From: DATHTK01 sp035463295
Lineage (GTDB): Bacteria > Actinomycetota > Rubrobacteria > Rubrobacterales > Rubrobacteraceae
Reading direction: 5' to 3'
Assembly (NCBI GenBank): GCA_035463295.1
Contig: DATHTK010000099.1
Span: forward strand, 1-64,000
DNA: 64,000 nucleotides
The notes beneath the pieces were generated by a model that did not search any database, was not told the DNA's origin, and worked only from the letters and a program-made list of their open reading frames with translations. The first letter of the stretch is position 1; each line of letters opens with the position of its first letter. The translations under genes and the position numbers were made by a program. This document shows positions 8,259 through 16,797 of this stretch, in pieces.

Positions 8259-10688
8259 CTACTTCACAACCAGATTAACGAGGCGTCCGGGGACGTAGAC
8301 GCTCTTGCGGAGCTCGCGGCCCTCGACGTGAGGCCGGACCCTGGCGCTGGAGAGCGCGAGCTCCTTCGCGTCCTCCTCGGAGATATCCGCCGGAACGCTC
8401 ATGCGGTCGCGCAGCTTGCCGTTGACCTGGACGACGAGCGTGACCTCCTCGGCCGCGATGAGGGCCTCGTCCCATCCGGGCCACGGTTGCTCGTGCACCG
8501 AGTAGGGCTCTCCCAAAGCCTCCCACATCTCCTCGGCGTGGTGCGGGGCGAACGGGGCGAGAAGGAGGACGAAGGTCCGAAGGGACTCGTTCCATCCCCT
8601 CTCCCCCGCCTCGCCCCGCACCGCGAGCAGGTAGTTCGTGTGCTCCATGAGCGCGGCGATGGCCGTGTTGAACCGGAACGCTTCGAGATCCTCCGTAACC
8701 TTCTTTACGGTTCTCGCCGTTCGCCGGGCGAGCTCCGAGGGGTCGGCCTCCGCGTCCGAGGTCCCGCCGTTCGTGAGCGAGAGAGCGCGCCTCAGGAAAC
8801 GCGAGACGCCCTCGATGCCGCGTCCGTCCCAGGGGCCGCCCTGGTCCCAGGGACCGATAAACATCAGGAAGCTGCGCAGCACGTCCGAGCCGTAGCGGTC
8901 CACGAACTCCTGTGGGTTCACGACGTTGCCGCGGCTCTTGCTCATCTTCTCCGCGTCCTCGCCGAGGATGATCCCCTGGTTAAAGAGCTTGAGCATCGGC
9001 TCGTCGAAGGAGACGAGACCAAGGTCGCGCATGGCCTTGGTGAAGAAGCGCGTGTAGAGCAGGTGCATGACGGCGTGCTCGATGCCGCCGGTGTACTGGT
9101 CCACCGGAAGCCACTTCTCGCCGCGCTCCGGGTCGAAGGGCCCCGCATCGTAGTGCGGCGAGAGGTAGCGGTACTGATACCACGAGGAGTCCATGAAGGT
9201 GTCCATCGTGTCCGTCTCGCGCGTAGCCGGACCACCGCAAGCCGGACACTGCGTGTTGTAGAAGTCCGGGTCGCGCTTCAGGGGCGACTCGCCCGTCGGC
9301 ATGAATTCGGCGTCCTCGGGGAGCAGCACGGGGAGGTCCCCCTCGGGGACGGGGACCGTGCCGCACGAGTCGCAGTAGATTATCGGGATCGGGGTCCCCC
9401 AGTAGCGCTGGCGCGAGATCAGCCAGTCGCGCAGCCGGTACGTCACCGCCGCCCGGCCCTTGCCGTTCTCCTCCAGCCACTCGGCCATCCCGGCCTTCGC
9501 CTCCTCGACGTTGAGCCCGTCGAGAAAGGCGCTGTTGATCGCTGGCCCGTCGCCGGTGTACGCCTTGCCGTCGAAGTCCTCGGGGGGCTGAACGGTGCGG
9601 ATTATCGGGAGGCCGTACTTCTCGGCGAACTCCCAGTCGCGCTCGTCCTGGCCCGGGACCGCCATGATCGCACCCGTCCCGTAGCCCATGAGCACGTAGT
9701 CGGCGATGAAGACCGGGATCTTCTCTCCGTTCGCCGGGTTTATGGCGTGAGCGCCGGTGAAGACGCCGGACTTCTCGCGCGTAACATCGGTCCGGTCGAT
9801 CTCGCTCATCCTCGCGGCCTTCTCGACGTAGGCCCGGACTTCGTCCGATCTCTCGGGGGTAGTTATCGTCTCGACCGCTGGGTGCTCGGGGGACATAACG
9901 AAGAAGGTGGCGCCGAAGAGCGTGTCCGGGCGGGTAGTGAAGACCGTGACGGGTCCGTAGTTCTCGACCTCGAAGTCGATCTCGGCGCCTTCGGAGCGCC
10001 CGATCCAGTTCGTCTGCAGCGTCTTGACGCGCTCGGGCCACTCTATCTTCGAGAAGTCGAGGAGCTCCTCGGCGTAGTCCGTGATCTTGAAGAGCCATTG
10101 AGCGAGGTTCTTCTTTATGACCTGCGTCCCGCACCGCTCGCACCTGCGGTCCGGTCCGACGACCTGTTCTCTGGCCAGCGTCGTATTGTCCTTCGGACAC
10201 CAGTCGACCGGGGCTTCGGTTCTGTAGGCGATCCCCTTCTTGAAGAACTCGAGGAAGAACCACTGGTTCCAGCGGTAGTACTCGGGGTCGCAGGTGACGA
10301 CCTCGGACCCGAAGTCGAACATCGCCCCCATCTGCCGGAGCTGGCCGCGCATGTTCTCTATGTTGGAGATCGTCCACTTGTACGGGTGGATACCGCGGTT
10401 TATCGCCGCGTTCTCTGCCGGCAGCCCGAAGGCGTCGAAGCCGATCGGGAAGAAGACCCGGAAGCCGCGCATCCGCATGAAGCGCGCCCGCGTGTCCGAC
10501 GGCGTCATTGCGTACCAGTGCCCGACGTGCAGATCCCCGCTCGGGTACGGAAGCATCGTGAGCGCGTAGTGCTTGGTCTTCTCTGGGTCCTCGTCCGTCT
10601 TGTACAGCCCGCTTTCGGCCCACCGTACCTGCCAGCGGCGCTCAAGGGCAGTCGGATCGTAGGTCTTTCTTGGTTTGGTCTCGCTCAC
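8259..10688 (-). CDS. leuS: Leucyl-tRNA synthetase
   Basis: An 809-residue class Ia aminoacyl-tRNA synthetase, the normal bacterial LeuRS length. It charges tRNA-Leu. The HIGH-type motif is GDLHVGHW near residue 51, KMSKS lies in DAEKMSKSRGNVV near 570, and a CxxC pair (CERCG) and a second Cys cluster mark the zinc modules. A CP1 editing domain with the TTRPDTLFGATF threonine-rich motif lies between the halves of the Rossmann fold. The C-terminus has the anticodon-binding and C-terminal extension (VQVNGKLRDRM). Start GTG 10688 follows an AGAAGGAG ribosome site. A tRNA-Leu gene is also in this window (61883), far from here. Confidence 0.97.
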   Translation of the reverse strand: MSETKPRKTYDPTALERRWQVRWAESGLYKTDEDPEKTKHYALTMLPYPSGDLHVGHWYAMTPSDTRARFMRMRGFRVFFPIGFDAFGLPAENAAINRGIHPYKWTISNIENMRGQLRQMGAMFDFGSEVVTCDPEYYRWNQWFFLEFFKKGIAYRTEAPVDWCPKDNTTLAREQVVGPDRRCERCGTQVIKKNLAQWLFKITDYAEELLDFSKIEWPERVKTLQTNWIGRSEGAEIDFEVENYGPVTVFTTRPDTLFGATFFVMSPEHPAVETITTPERSDEVRAYVEKAARMSEIDRTDVTREKSGVFTGAHAINPANGEKIPVFIADYVLMGYGTGAIMAVPGQDERDWEFAEKYGLPIIRTVQPPEDFDGKAYTGDGPAINSAFLDGLNVEEAKAGMAEWLEENGKGRAAVTYRLRDWLISRQRYWGTPIPIIYCDSCGTVPVPEGDLPVLLPEDAEFMPTGESPLKRDPDFYNTQCPACGGPATRETDTMDTFMDSSWYQYRYLSPHYDAGPFDPERGEKWLPVDQYTGGIEHAVMHLLYTRFFTKAMRDLGLVSFDEPMLKLFNQGIILGEDAEKMSKSRGNVVNPQEFVDRYGSDVLRSFLMFIGPWDQGGPWDGRGIEGVSRFLRRALSLTNGGTSDAEADPSELARRTARTVKKVTEDLEAFRFNTAIAALMEHTNYLLAVRGEAGERGWNESLRTFVLLLAPFAPHHAEEMWEALGEPYSVHEQPWPGWDEALIAAEEVTLVVQVNGKLRDRMSVPADISEEDAKELALSSARVRPHVEGRELRKSVYVPGRLVNLVVK

Positions 10689-10875
10689 GAGAGACTCCTT
10701 CTAAGATGCGAGTGTAGGGTGGTACGGGATCGGAGTGGTAACGCAGGGGCCTATAGTCGCGGACCGGAGTTCCAGACCTTTTCGTCCCTGACGATCATGC
10801 TCCCAATATATCATCGGGTAGGCCGTTTACGAAAGTCGAGACCCACCCTCGGACCTCGGGACTTCGAACAGAGGA

Positions 10876-11571
10876 TCAGACCAAGAGGAGCGCCAGCGCC
10901 GCCGCGGCGAGGGTACAGATGACGTTCGTGATCTCGTTCCCAACGCGCGGCGCGAGCGCCCCGACCAGGCTGTCCGCCACCGTACCGAGAAAGGCCGCGA
11001 GCGTCACGACGACCGCGCTGACCGGGTCGCTCACCAGCCCGAGCGCGAACCCCAGGCCGGCGGTCAGCCCGGCAGCGGCGAGCCCCGCGAGCGTGCCCGG
11101 CGTCGAGACGGCACCGTCCGTGCCCGGCGGCACCCCTCTGAGGCTTGTGATGAGGCGAGGGGCACGACCGTAGAGTCCCCCGACCTCGGACTCGGCGGTG
11201 TCGGCGAAGGCGGCTCCGAGGGCGGCGACGAAGGCCGCCGCGAAGGCGTCCGGGGAGGCAAGGGTAGCGAGCAGCGCGCAGGCGACCGCGACGCCGGTGT
11301 TGGCGAGAGCGTTCTTCGCGCCGCGGCGCCCGCCTCCGGCCTCTGCAGTCCCCGCGCTGCGCTTGCGCCCGTACCCGAGACGAGTGAGGAGGGAGCCGCC
11401 GACTACGAAGAGGACCAGCACGGCGAAGCCCGGCGAGCCGAGGGAAGCGTAGATGAGCGTGCCGACCACGAAGCCCCCCAAGGCGCCGCTCCTGCTCACC
11501 ATCCCGAGGCCGTAGGCGAAGGCGGCGAAGGCCGCCGTAACGAGAGCGGCTGCGATGAGGTGGGGGATCAA
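10876..11571 (-). CDS. DUF92 integral membrane protein
   Basis: About 231 residues, very hydrophobic, with six or more predicted membrane segments. GALGGFVVGTLIYASLG, the polar ANTGVAVACALL segment and AAFADTAESEVGG are signatures of the DUF92/TIGR00297 family, whose plant relative VTE6 is a phytyl-phosphate kinase. The bacterial function is not established. I chose TTG 11571 because it overlaps the stop of the upstream gene as TTGA, indicating coupling. An upstream in-frame start at 11628 would need a long overlap. GC-rich codon use matches the neighbours. Confidence 0.72.
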   Translation of the reverse strand: MIPHLIAAALVTAAFAAFAYGLGMVSRSGALGGFVVGTLIYASLGSPGFAVLVLFVVGGSLLTRLGYGRKRSAGTAEAGGGRRGAKNALANTGVAVACALLATLASPDAFAAAFVAALGAAFADTAESEVGGLYGRAPRLITSLRGVPPGTDGAVSTPGTLAGLAAAGLTAGLGFALGLVSDPVSAVVVTLAAFLGTVADSLVGALAPRVGNEITNVICTLAAAALALLLV

Positions 11572-12032
11572 AAGGCCCGCTGGGCTCCCTCGAGGCGCGC
11601 GAGAACCTGGCGCGCGTAGCGCTCGCACTCTTCGGGCAGGGCGTGCAGGAGCGCGGGTTCGACCAAGCCGGCTCTGACGCCAGCGTCGGTCAGGCGCTGA
11701 ACGCCCTGGTAGAGGAGCGAGCCGGCCAGAGGGCTCGGGCGATCGGGGATGGCGACGACGAGGCCGTAGAGCCGGGAGGTCTCGGGCTCCCCGAGCGCGC
11801 CGAGCGCATCGACGGCGTCCGGGCGGTCCTGCCCCAGGACGAAGACGCAGACCGGCGGGTCTCCGAGCTTCTCCGGCCCCTGCATTTCTCCGAGGCTCTC
11901 CCAGAGCGCGGTCGTGGTAGTGTACCCCGTGTCGAGCGCCGCCCGCCAGAGGCCGGACCAGACGTCCCCGGCCACCCGGCGGGCGAGCGGGCTCTCGTAG
12001 TCCACGAAGATGGCTACCGAGGCGTCCGACAC
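11568..12032 (-). CDS. Conserved-looking hypothetical protein, 154 aa
   Basis: I chose GTG 12032. Upstream of it the frame only reads through the antisense-frame shadow of the TPR gene. The protein begins VSDASVAIFVDYESPLARRVAGDVWSGL and contains a VCVFVLGQDRPDAVDALGALGEPE strand-loop and a VAIPDRPSPLAGSLLYQGVQRL region, suggesting an alpha/beta Rossmann-like fold. No catalytic motif I recognise. It lies between a TPR protein and a DUF92 membrane protein in a leftward run with a four-base overlap downstream, so the three are probably co-transcribed. Function unknown. Confidence 0.6.
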   Translation of the reverse strand: MSDASVAIFVDYESPLARRVAGDVWSGLWRAALDTGYTTTTALWESLGEMQGPEKLGDPPVCVFVLGQDRPDAVDALGALGEPETSRLYGLVVAIPDRPSPLAGSLLYQGVQRLTDAGVRAGLVEPALLHALPEECERYARQVLARLEGAQRAF

Positions 12033-12058
12033 GCCTCGGATGTTAGCAGAACGCGCGG

Positions 12059-12394
12059 CTACCCCTCCCTCGCCCCGCGCCTCTCGAGCCGGCGCACGAA
12101 GACGTCTATCTCCTTTACGGTCTGGAGGTCCCCGTTGTTTTCGGCTACCTGACGGCCCTCCGCGAAGACCCGCCGGGCCTCGGCGTCCTCGCGGAGCTCG
12201 AAGAGAGCGCGGCCGAGCATCCGGTAGGCCACCGAGTAGTCCGGCTTGTTCTCGATCGCCCGCCGCAGGTAATCCCGGGCCTCGGGGTACTCGCCCTCCT
12301 TGAAGAGCTCGTTGCCTAGAGAGAAGAGGATCATGGGGTTGTACGGGTCCCTTTCGAGGAGCTTTCGAAACATCTCTGCCCGCGAGGTCTCCAC
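12059..12394 (-). CDS. Small TPR-repeat protein
   Basis: About 111 residues made of two or three tetratricopeptide repeats. NPMILFSLGNELFKEGEYPEARDYLRRAIENKPDYSVAYRMLGRALFELREDAEARRVFAEG carries the W/L-G-Y/F-A-P pattern. Such proteins are scaffolds for protein-protein contacts. The start is GTG 12394: it sits eight bases after AAGGAGG, whereas the longer GTG at 12403 lies on top of that ribosome site. It heads a leftward three-gene run with the 154-aa unknown and the DUF92 protein. Partner unknown. Confidence 0.75.
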   Translation of the reverse strand: METSRAEMFRKLLERDPYNPMILFSLGNELFKEGEYPEARDYLRRAIENKPDYSVAYRMLGRALFELREDAEARRVFAEGRQVAENNGDLQTVKEIDVFVRRLERRGAREG

Positions 12395-12528
12395 GTGCAC
12401 CACCTCCTTGGACCTTTTCTAACGTTTTTGGCATGAGCGTGCAAGGCAATTCTGAGGAGGTGTGGCGCAACTTATGTCGTCCGCTATCGTAGGTGTTATT
12501 AACTCTTTGCTAGGGGGTCCGCGTGGGT

Positions 12529-12606
12529 ATGTTGATAAGATGGCTCTTCAGATTGGTCGTTCTCCGGGTGCTGGTACTCCTGTGGCGTAGCTTCCGCAGG
12601 CGCTGA
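12529..12606 (+). CDS. Possible 25-aa hydrophobic peptide
   Basis: ATG at 12529, TGA at 12604. The product (MLIRWLFRLVVLRVLVLLWR then SFRRR) is a basic, single membrane-spanning peptide. It sits 10 bases upstream of the 62-codon ORF at 12617, which in turn overlaps a third tiny ORF. Three close tandem ORFs argue for an operon, but each alone is too short to be sure. The alternative is chance openness in GC-rich DNA. Confidence 0.3.
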   Translation: MLIRWLFRLVVLRVLVLLWRSFRRR

Positions 12607-12616
12607 GAACCGGGCC

Positions 12617-12805
12617 GTGCGTATATCCTGTGGGCAGGGTGGTCTGTCCTGCACCAGCTGTCGGCGCACGCTGGCTCGCTCGGGATTCGGAAGGCTGCGT
12701 GGAGCCACCCTCGCGCCCGGCGTGGCGGCGTTGGGTCTTCTTTATGGTGTTTACCGTGCTGCTGCATTTGCTCCCCGCCGGCTAGAGCGGGCTGGCAGAC
12801 CGTGA
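12617..12805 (+). CDS. Possible 62-aa protein with N-terminal cysteines
   Basis: GTG start at 12617, 62 codons. The N-terminal part contains CGQGGLSCTSC, spaced C-x6-C-x2-C, which could bind metal. A glycine/alanine-rich hydrophobic segment (APGVAALGLLYGVYRAAAF) follows, which might span the membrane, then a basic tail. The stop TGA shares bases with the GTG start of the next tiny ORF (GTGA, 12802-12805), a typical coupling overlap. No family recognised. A longer leftward ORF covers part of the same bases but has a shadow-like Arg/Pro-rich composition. Confidence 0.35.
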   Translation: MRISCGQGGLSCTSCRRTLARSGFGRLRGATLAPGVAALGLLYGVYRAAAFAPRRLERAGRP

Positions 12806-12957
12806 GGCTCGCGCGCTTTCTCCATCTGTCCGCGATCGCAGGGTTCGCTATCGCCGTCGTGGCCCTCCTGCTGGAGCAGCACCTCGCGGCCACGGTCCTC
12901 TTCTTTGTAGCCGCCGCGGGCTTCCTGGCGACCCTTATTCTTCAGAGAAGGCGGTAG
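12802..12957 (+). CDS. Possible 51-aa membrane protein
   Basis: GTG 12802 to TAG 12955-12957. The product has two hydrophobic helices (LHLSAIAGFAIAVVALLL and AATVLFFVAAAGFLATLIL) joined by a short EQHL turn and ends in QRRR, a positive-inside anchor. It overlaps the upstream tiny ORF by GTGA. The hydrophobic pattern is strong enough to make this the best of the three tiny ORFs. No known family. It precedes a PucR-type HTH fragment by about 90 bases. Confidence 0.45.
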   Translation: MRLARFLHLSAIAGFAIAVVALLLEQHLAATVLFFVAAAGFLATLILQRRR

Positions 12958-13050
12958 CCAGCGCCCCGGCCCTTTCTCCTGCTTTTCCCTCCCAACCGCG
13001 TAGGGTGATGATTCTCAGAGGAACAATAGCCCGGGAGCTATCCACAGCGG

Positions 13051-13539
13051 GTGTACCAGGACGCCTGTCCACCCAACGTCCGGGAGATTTCGTGTCTTCG
13101 AGTATGCACGAAGAGATGGAGCCTGCTAAAACGGACGGTCGTGGACGCACCACGCTTGCTAGATGAGCTCGGGTGCTCTCCGGACCTGGCGCCGTTCGGG
13201 GAGCTCGTAAGGCCGCTCGTGGACCACGACCGGGAGCGCGGGAGCGACCTGGTGCGGACCCTCCGGGTATACTTCGCCACCGGCGCCAACGCGAGCGAGG
13301 CCGCCGACAGGCTCTTTTTGCACCGCAACAGCATGCTCTACCGGCTGGAGCGCATAGGGAAGCTCACCGGTTTAGATTTAAAGGACCATAGGGTAGCTCT
13401 TGCGCTACAACTTGGTCTGCTGGTCGTCGAGAGAGGAGAGGGATCCCATGAAGTTGAGCACCCGCAACCGGCTTCCGGGCACGGTCGTCGAGGTAGTGAA
13501 GGGCGAAGCCGCAGCGAAGGTCACGCTCCAAGTCGGTGA
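13051..13539 (+). pseudogene. PucR/CdaR-type helix-turn-helix fragment
   Basis: The middle of this frame, residues about 33-125, is the C-terminal part of a PucR/CdaR-family regulator: LVRTLRVYFATGANASEAADRLFLHRNSMLYRLERIGKLTGLDL, ending ALALQLGLLV. The N-terminal sensor domain expected before it is absent, and the first ~35 residues do not look like the family. The frame also runs 92 bases into the mop gene, past where PucR proteins normally end. Best read as a truncated remnant. A functional small DNA-binding protein cannot be excluded, and its neighbour (a Mop protein) recalls the HTH-plus-Mop layout of ModE. Confidence 0.55.
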
Positions 13540-13666
13540 CAACCACGTGGTAGCTCTCATAACCCGCGAGAGCGCCGACGAGCTAGGCCTCGAGCCCGGC
13601 CAGCAGGTGACCGCGCTCGTGAAGGCCACGGACGTCATGATCCTCACGGACGAGGGCCTCGCCTAG
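13448..13666 (+). CDS. mop: Molybdopterin/molybdate-binding (Mop/TOBE) protein
   Basis: A 72-residue single Mop domain (molbindin). It starts MKLSTRNRLPGTVVEVVKGEAAAKVTL and contains HVVALITRESADELGL and VTALVKATDVMI, the standard TOBE/Mop pattern. Molbindins bind molybdate or tungstate oxyanions in the cytosol as storage or sensing proteins. ATG 13448 follows GAGAGGAGAG. It converges on modBA across a strong hairpin terminator, so oxyanion uptake and binding genes are neighbours though on opposite strands. Confidence 0.88.
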   Translation: MKLSTRNRLPGTVVEVVKGEAAAKVTLQVGDNHVVALITRESADELGLEPGQQVTALVKATDVMILTDEGLA

Positions 13667-13674
13667 AGGCGCTG

Positions 13675-13708
13675 CCGCGTCGCGAAGGGCGCGCCTTCCG
13701 CGACGCGG
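13675..13708. terminator. Strong hairpin terminator between convergent mop and modB
   Basis: CCGCGTCGCGAAGG (13675-13688) pairs with CCTTCCGCGACGCGG (13694-13708) with one bulged base and a five-base loop. It lies nine bases after the mop stop and ends one base before the modB stop at 13710, so it could serve both strands. Only a short T run follows on the plus strand. Confidence 0.7.
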
Positions 13709-13709
13709 T

Positions 13710-14546
13710 TTACACTTCCAGCTCGGCGGCCTTCCTGAGCAGGTACCGGGCGGACAATATTACGGTGAAAGCGAAGCCGAGGACCATGACGGAGAGGGCC
13801 ACGGCCGCGTCGAAGTTGCTCTGTAGCTGGGTGTAGATCGCGAGGGGAACGGTCTGGGTTATGCCCCGGAAGTTGCCGGCGAAGATGATCGTGCCGCCGA
13901 ACTCCCCCAGCGCCCGCGCCCAGGCCATCACCGCCCCCGCGAGCAGCGCCGGGAAGGCCAGCGGCACCGTCACCCTGCTGAAGGCGGAGAAGCGTCCCGC
14001 CCCGTCCACCATCGCCGCCTCCTCCACGTCGCGGCGCACCTGGGAGAAGCCAACGGTCGCCTGGCGCACATAGAAGTGGGAGGCGACGAAGATCTCGGCG
14101 AGCACGACCGCCGTGGTCGTGAAGCTGACCGTCAAGCCGAACGCCTCCAAATGCTCCCCCAAGAGCCCGAACCGCCCGAACGTCAGCAGCAGCGCGATGC
14201 CCGCCGCCGAGGGTGGCAGGACCGCCGGTATATCTACCAGGCTGTCCACGACCCTCTTGCCGGGAAAGCTCGCCCGAGCCAGTACGTAGGCCGCGGGCGT
14301 CCCGATCAGGATGATAAAGAACATCGAGATAGAGGTCGTCTTGACGCTCAGAAGGAGGGCTTCGCGCGCGACCGGCGTCGCCATGGCCCGCCAGGAGTCC
14401 TCGCTCACGGTCCACAGCAGCAGGCTGAGTATGGGCAGGCTGATAAAGCCCGCAACCAGCGAGAGGGCGACGACGCCCACCCCGGAGGCTATCCTGTCGC
14501 CGCGAAGGACCCTGGAGGAGATGCCTTTGCCGCCCTTTCCTTTCAC
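13710..14546 (-). CDS. modB: Molybdate ABC transporter permease
   Basis: About 278 residues with five to six membrane helices and the binding-protein-dependent permease EAA loop (EEAAMVDGAGRFSAFSRVTVPLA, where the family has EAAxxDGA). GEFGGTIIFAGNF near the C-terminus is typical of ModB/CysT. The start is taken as GTG 14546, giving a four-base GTGA overlap with the modA stop; longer starts would run deep into modA. With ModA it would import molybdate or tungstate. No modC ATPase gene is adjacent, so the energising subunit must be elsewhere. Confidence 0.9.
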   Translation of the reverse strand: MKGKGGKGISSRVLRGDRIASGVGVVALSLVAGFISLPILSLLLWTVSEDSWRAMATPVAREALLLSVKTTSISMFFIILIGTPAAYVLARASFPGKRVVDSLVDIPAVLPPSAAGIALLLTFGRFGLLGEHLEAFGLTVSFTTTAVVLAEIFVASHFYVRQATVGFSQVRRDVEEAAMVDGAGRFSAFSRVTVPLAFPALLAGAVMAWARALGEFGGTIIFAGNFRGITQTVPLAIYTQLQSNFDAAVALSVMVLGFAFTVILSARYLLRKAAELEV

Positions 14547-15358
14547 GCCGGCTCGAACCCCCACTTCTCCAGCGTGCGCTGGCCCTCCTGGCCGGTCACG
14601 AGTTCGAGCCACTGCCGTGCCAGCTCCTGTCTATCGGCGTCCTTCAAGACCGCTATCGGGTAGGTGGCGACGATGTTGAGAGCCTCGGGTATCTCTATGA
14701 TCTCCACCCGCTCCCTTGTGTCGGGCGTATGGTCGCTAGCGTACGCGAAGGTAGCATCGGCATCGCCGAGGGCCACCCGGTTGACCGAGGCCCGTACGTC
14801 GGCCTCGCGGGAGACGACGTTGGAGAGGACCTGCCGCTTGTAGCCGCTGCCGTATCGGGCGTTGGCGTTGTCCAGGATCTCGACGGCGTAGTCCGCAGCC
14901 GGTACCCCCTCCGCGGCGAGGACCAGCTTGACGCCGGGTCTCGCGAGATCCCGGAGCCTCCGTATGTCCGCCGGATTGCCGTCGGGCACCATGACGACCT
15001 CGCGGTTTGTGACGAAGACCTCGGGCTCGTCCGCCACCAGGCCGTCGTCCTCGGCGGCGTTCATCTCGTCCTCGGCGGCGGAGGCGAAGACATCCGCCCG
15101 GGCGCCCTGCCGGAGCTGGGTCAGCAGCGTGGCGCTGGACTCGAAGCTCTGGTGTACCTCGACGCCGGGGTTTCGCTCCTCGAATATCGCCGCCAGCTCC
15201 CCGAAGGCGTCCGTGAGCGAGGCGGCGGCGAACACGGTCAACGTGCGCTCGGTCCCTGCCGCTCCGCTCGATGCTCCTCCGCAACCGGCGAGCGCCGCCG
15301 TCGCGAGGCCGGAGACTACCAGCGCCGCTACCCGGCAGAACACGCCTCGATGTCCCAA
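14543..15358 (-). CDS. modA: Molybdate-binding lipoprotein
   Basis: A 271-residue periplasmic-type solute-binding protein. An N-terminal signal peptide ends in the lipobox LAGC (Cys about residue 26). The ModA core follows: LTVFAAASLTDAFGELAA near 38, FESSATLLTQLRQGARADVFASA, and the late ALNIVATYPIAVLKD. It would be anchored to the outer face of the membrane and deliver molybdate or tungstate to ModB. It is first in the modAB pair, with no regulator of its own upstream, but a Mop gene is close by downstream on the other strand. Confidence 0.92.
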   Translation of the reverse strand: MGHRGVFCRVAALVVSGLATAALAGCGGASSGAAGTERTLTVFAAASLTDAFGELAAIFEERNPGVEVHQSFESSATLLTQLRQGARADVFASAAEDEMNAAEDDGLVADEPEVFVTNREVVMVPDGNPADIRRLRDLARPGVKLVLAAEGVPAADYAVEILDNANARYGSGYKRQVLSNVVSREADVRASVNRVALGDADATFAYASDHTPDTRERVEIIEIPEALNIVATYPIAVLKDADRQELARQWLELVTGQEGQRTLEKWGFEPA

Positions 15359-15481
15359 GTGAAGTTCGTCCCTCTCCGGCGGTCCGGTAGCGTATGGTCG
15401 CCAGACTATGCTAGAGGAGACGCCCCCCCCGGTCTTTGTGCAACGTGCACGAAAACCGGTCGGGCTTGTGGGACGAGGACG

Positions 15482-16672
15482 CTACACGTAGGGCCGCGGC
15501 CCATCGTCGGCAGCGAGGCGTCGATACGCCTCGGCGATGCCGAGGACTCTCTTGACGTACCAGTCGGCGTGGTTGTACGTGAACAGGGCTCTGTACCAGT
15601 CCGCAGGGGCTCCACCGGTCTGGAGGTAGCCTGCGGCAGCCGGTATGGCGTCCTCGGGATCCATTACGTTAGCCACGCCGTCGCCGTTCCCGTCCACCCC
15701 GGCAGTCTGCCAGGTAGAGGGCAAGAACTGCATGGGACCCATCGCCCCGGCGGTGGAGGGACCCATGTTCTCACCGTGGTTCGACTCGACGTATCCTACG
15801 GCCGCCAGCACGTACCAGTCCCGCACGAACCCGTACTCACTGGCCGCGCTCACATAGAGCTTCATATACTCCCTGTTGGAGATTGGCTCCACCGGCCGCG
15901 CCACGATGTCTTCGCGCGCGACGCGCAGCTCGGAGCTCCGATCTACCCCTCCCCCACCGGTTGCCGGCGCGATCTCGAGCGCCCGCTCCCGCTCCGCCTC
16001 CCGCAATCCACGCAGCCGCTCGCGCATCCGAGCCTTGTCGGTGCTGATGCGCGCTACGGCCTCGTCGAGCTTCGCTTCCCGCCGCCGAAGCTCCTCCGCT
16101 AGCGCCCGTTCCTCCGCGATCGCGCCTTCGTAGTCGCGCCTGGTCTCCGAGACTCGCCGCGAAGTATCCCGTAACGCCCGGCTGTTCTCTTTGTAGGCCG
16201 CCAGGCTCTGCCGGCCTTCCGAGAGGATCTCCAGCACGTGAGCGTCAGCGACCGCCGCAGCGCCACTCCCGGAACGGAGCATGCTCGTCAACAGAGCTGA
16301 TAGCCTATCGAGGTCGCTCCCCTTGTACGCAGCCCGCGCTCGCTCCTCGTACCGTACCTTCGCAGCCTCGAAGCTATTCTCTTGCGCGGCGAACTCACCT
16401 TCGAGCCGCGCGGTCCGCCCCTCTAGCTCTTCGACCCGCGTGCGTGCCACGTTCGTGCGAGCCTGAACCTCCTCCAGCTCGGCGCCGACCTCGGAGATCT
16501 CGCCGATCCGCTCCTCCAGCAGAGCGTCCCGCTCCCCGATCCTCTCCTCGAGGAGGGGTATCTGCTCATGCGATGCTAGACCCTCTTCGGCCTGAGCCCC
16601 CGCCACGCCGCCCGAACCCACGACCAGCGACGCGACCGCTGCAACCGCCCAGATCCTTAGGCTCCTCCCCAA
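15482..16672 (-). CDS. Secreted coiled-coil lytic transglycosylase
   Basis: A 396-residue exported protein: signal peptide (about 1-28, ending AGAQA), a long heptad-rich coiled coil (about 32-235, many LEERIGE and EELRRREAKL repeats, like NlpD/EnvC- or CwlO-type hydrolase regulators), then an MltB-type transglycosylase domain. The catalytic Glu is in YVESNHGENMGPSTAGAMGP and MQFLPSTW follows. It cleaves peptidoglycan glycan strands; the coiled coil may connect it to membrane partners. Start is TTG 16672 after GGAGGGAC. A plus-strand ATAATAAATGATAC stretch at 16685 may hold its promoter. Confidence 0.87.
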   Translation of the reverse strand: MGRSLRIWAVAAVASLVVGSGGVAGAQAEEGLASHEQIPLLEERIGERDALLEERIGEISEVGAELEEVQARTNVARTRVEELEGRTARLEGEFAAQENSFEAAKVRYEERARAAYKGSDLDRLSALLTSMLRSGSGAAAVADAHVLEILSEGRQSLAAYKENSRALRDTSRRVSETRRDYEGAIAEERALAEELRRREAKLDEAVARISTDKARMRERLRGLREAERERALEIAPATGGGGVDRSSELRVAREDIVARPVEPISNREYMKLYVSAASEYGFVRDWYVLAAVGYVESNHGENMGPSTAGAMGPMQFLPSTWQTAGVDGNGDGVANVMDPEDAIPAAAGYLQTGGAPADWYRALFTYNHADWYVKRVLGIAEAYRRLAADDGPRPYV

Positions 16673-16797
16673 TGTCCCTCCATGTAATAAATGATACTAA
16701 AAGACCTGTGACCTACTCTATTCGGAGGTGCTGTAGCGCCCCTGTAGCTAGGTCGTTTCGTACACGTATCTTTTCGCTGGCTGCTCCTGGTCAGGTG

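Noticed and set aside
10716..10728. AGGGTGGTACGGG in the leuS leader, similar to the T-box core
   Set aside because: It is on the strand opposite to leuS. The leuS-sense strand shows only the complement and no upstream matching T-box core or stem I, so it cannot be a leuS T-box.
8328..10922. 864-codon plus-strand frame across leuS
   Set aside because: Antisense shadow of a well-supported leuS; composition is Arg/Gly/Leu/Val rich with no motifs.
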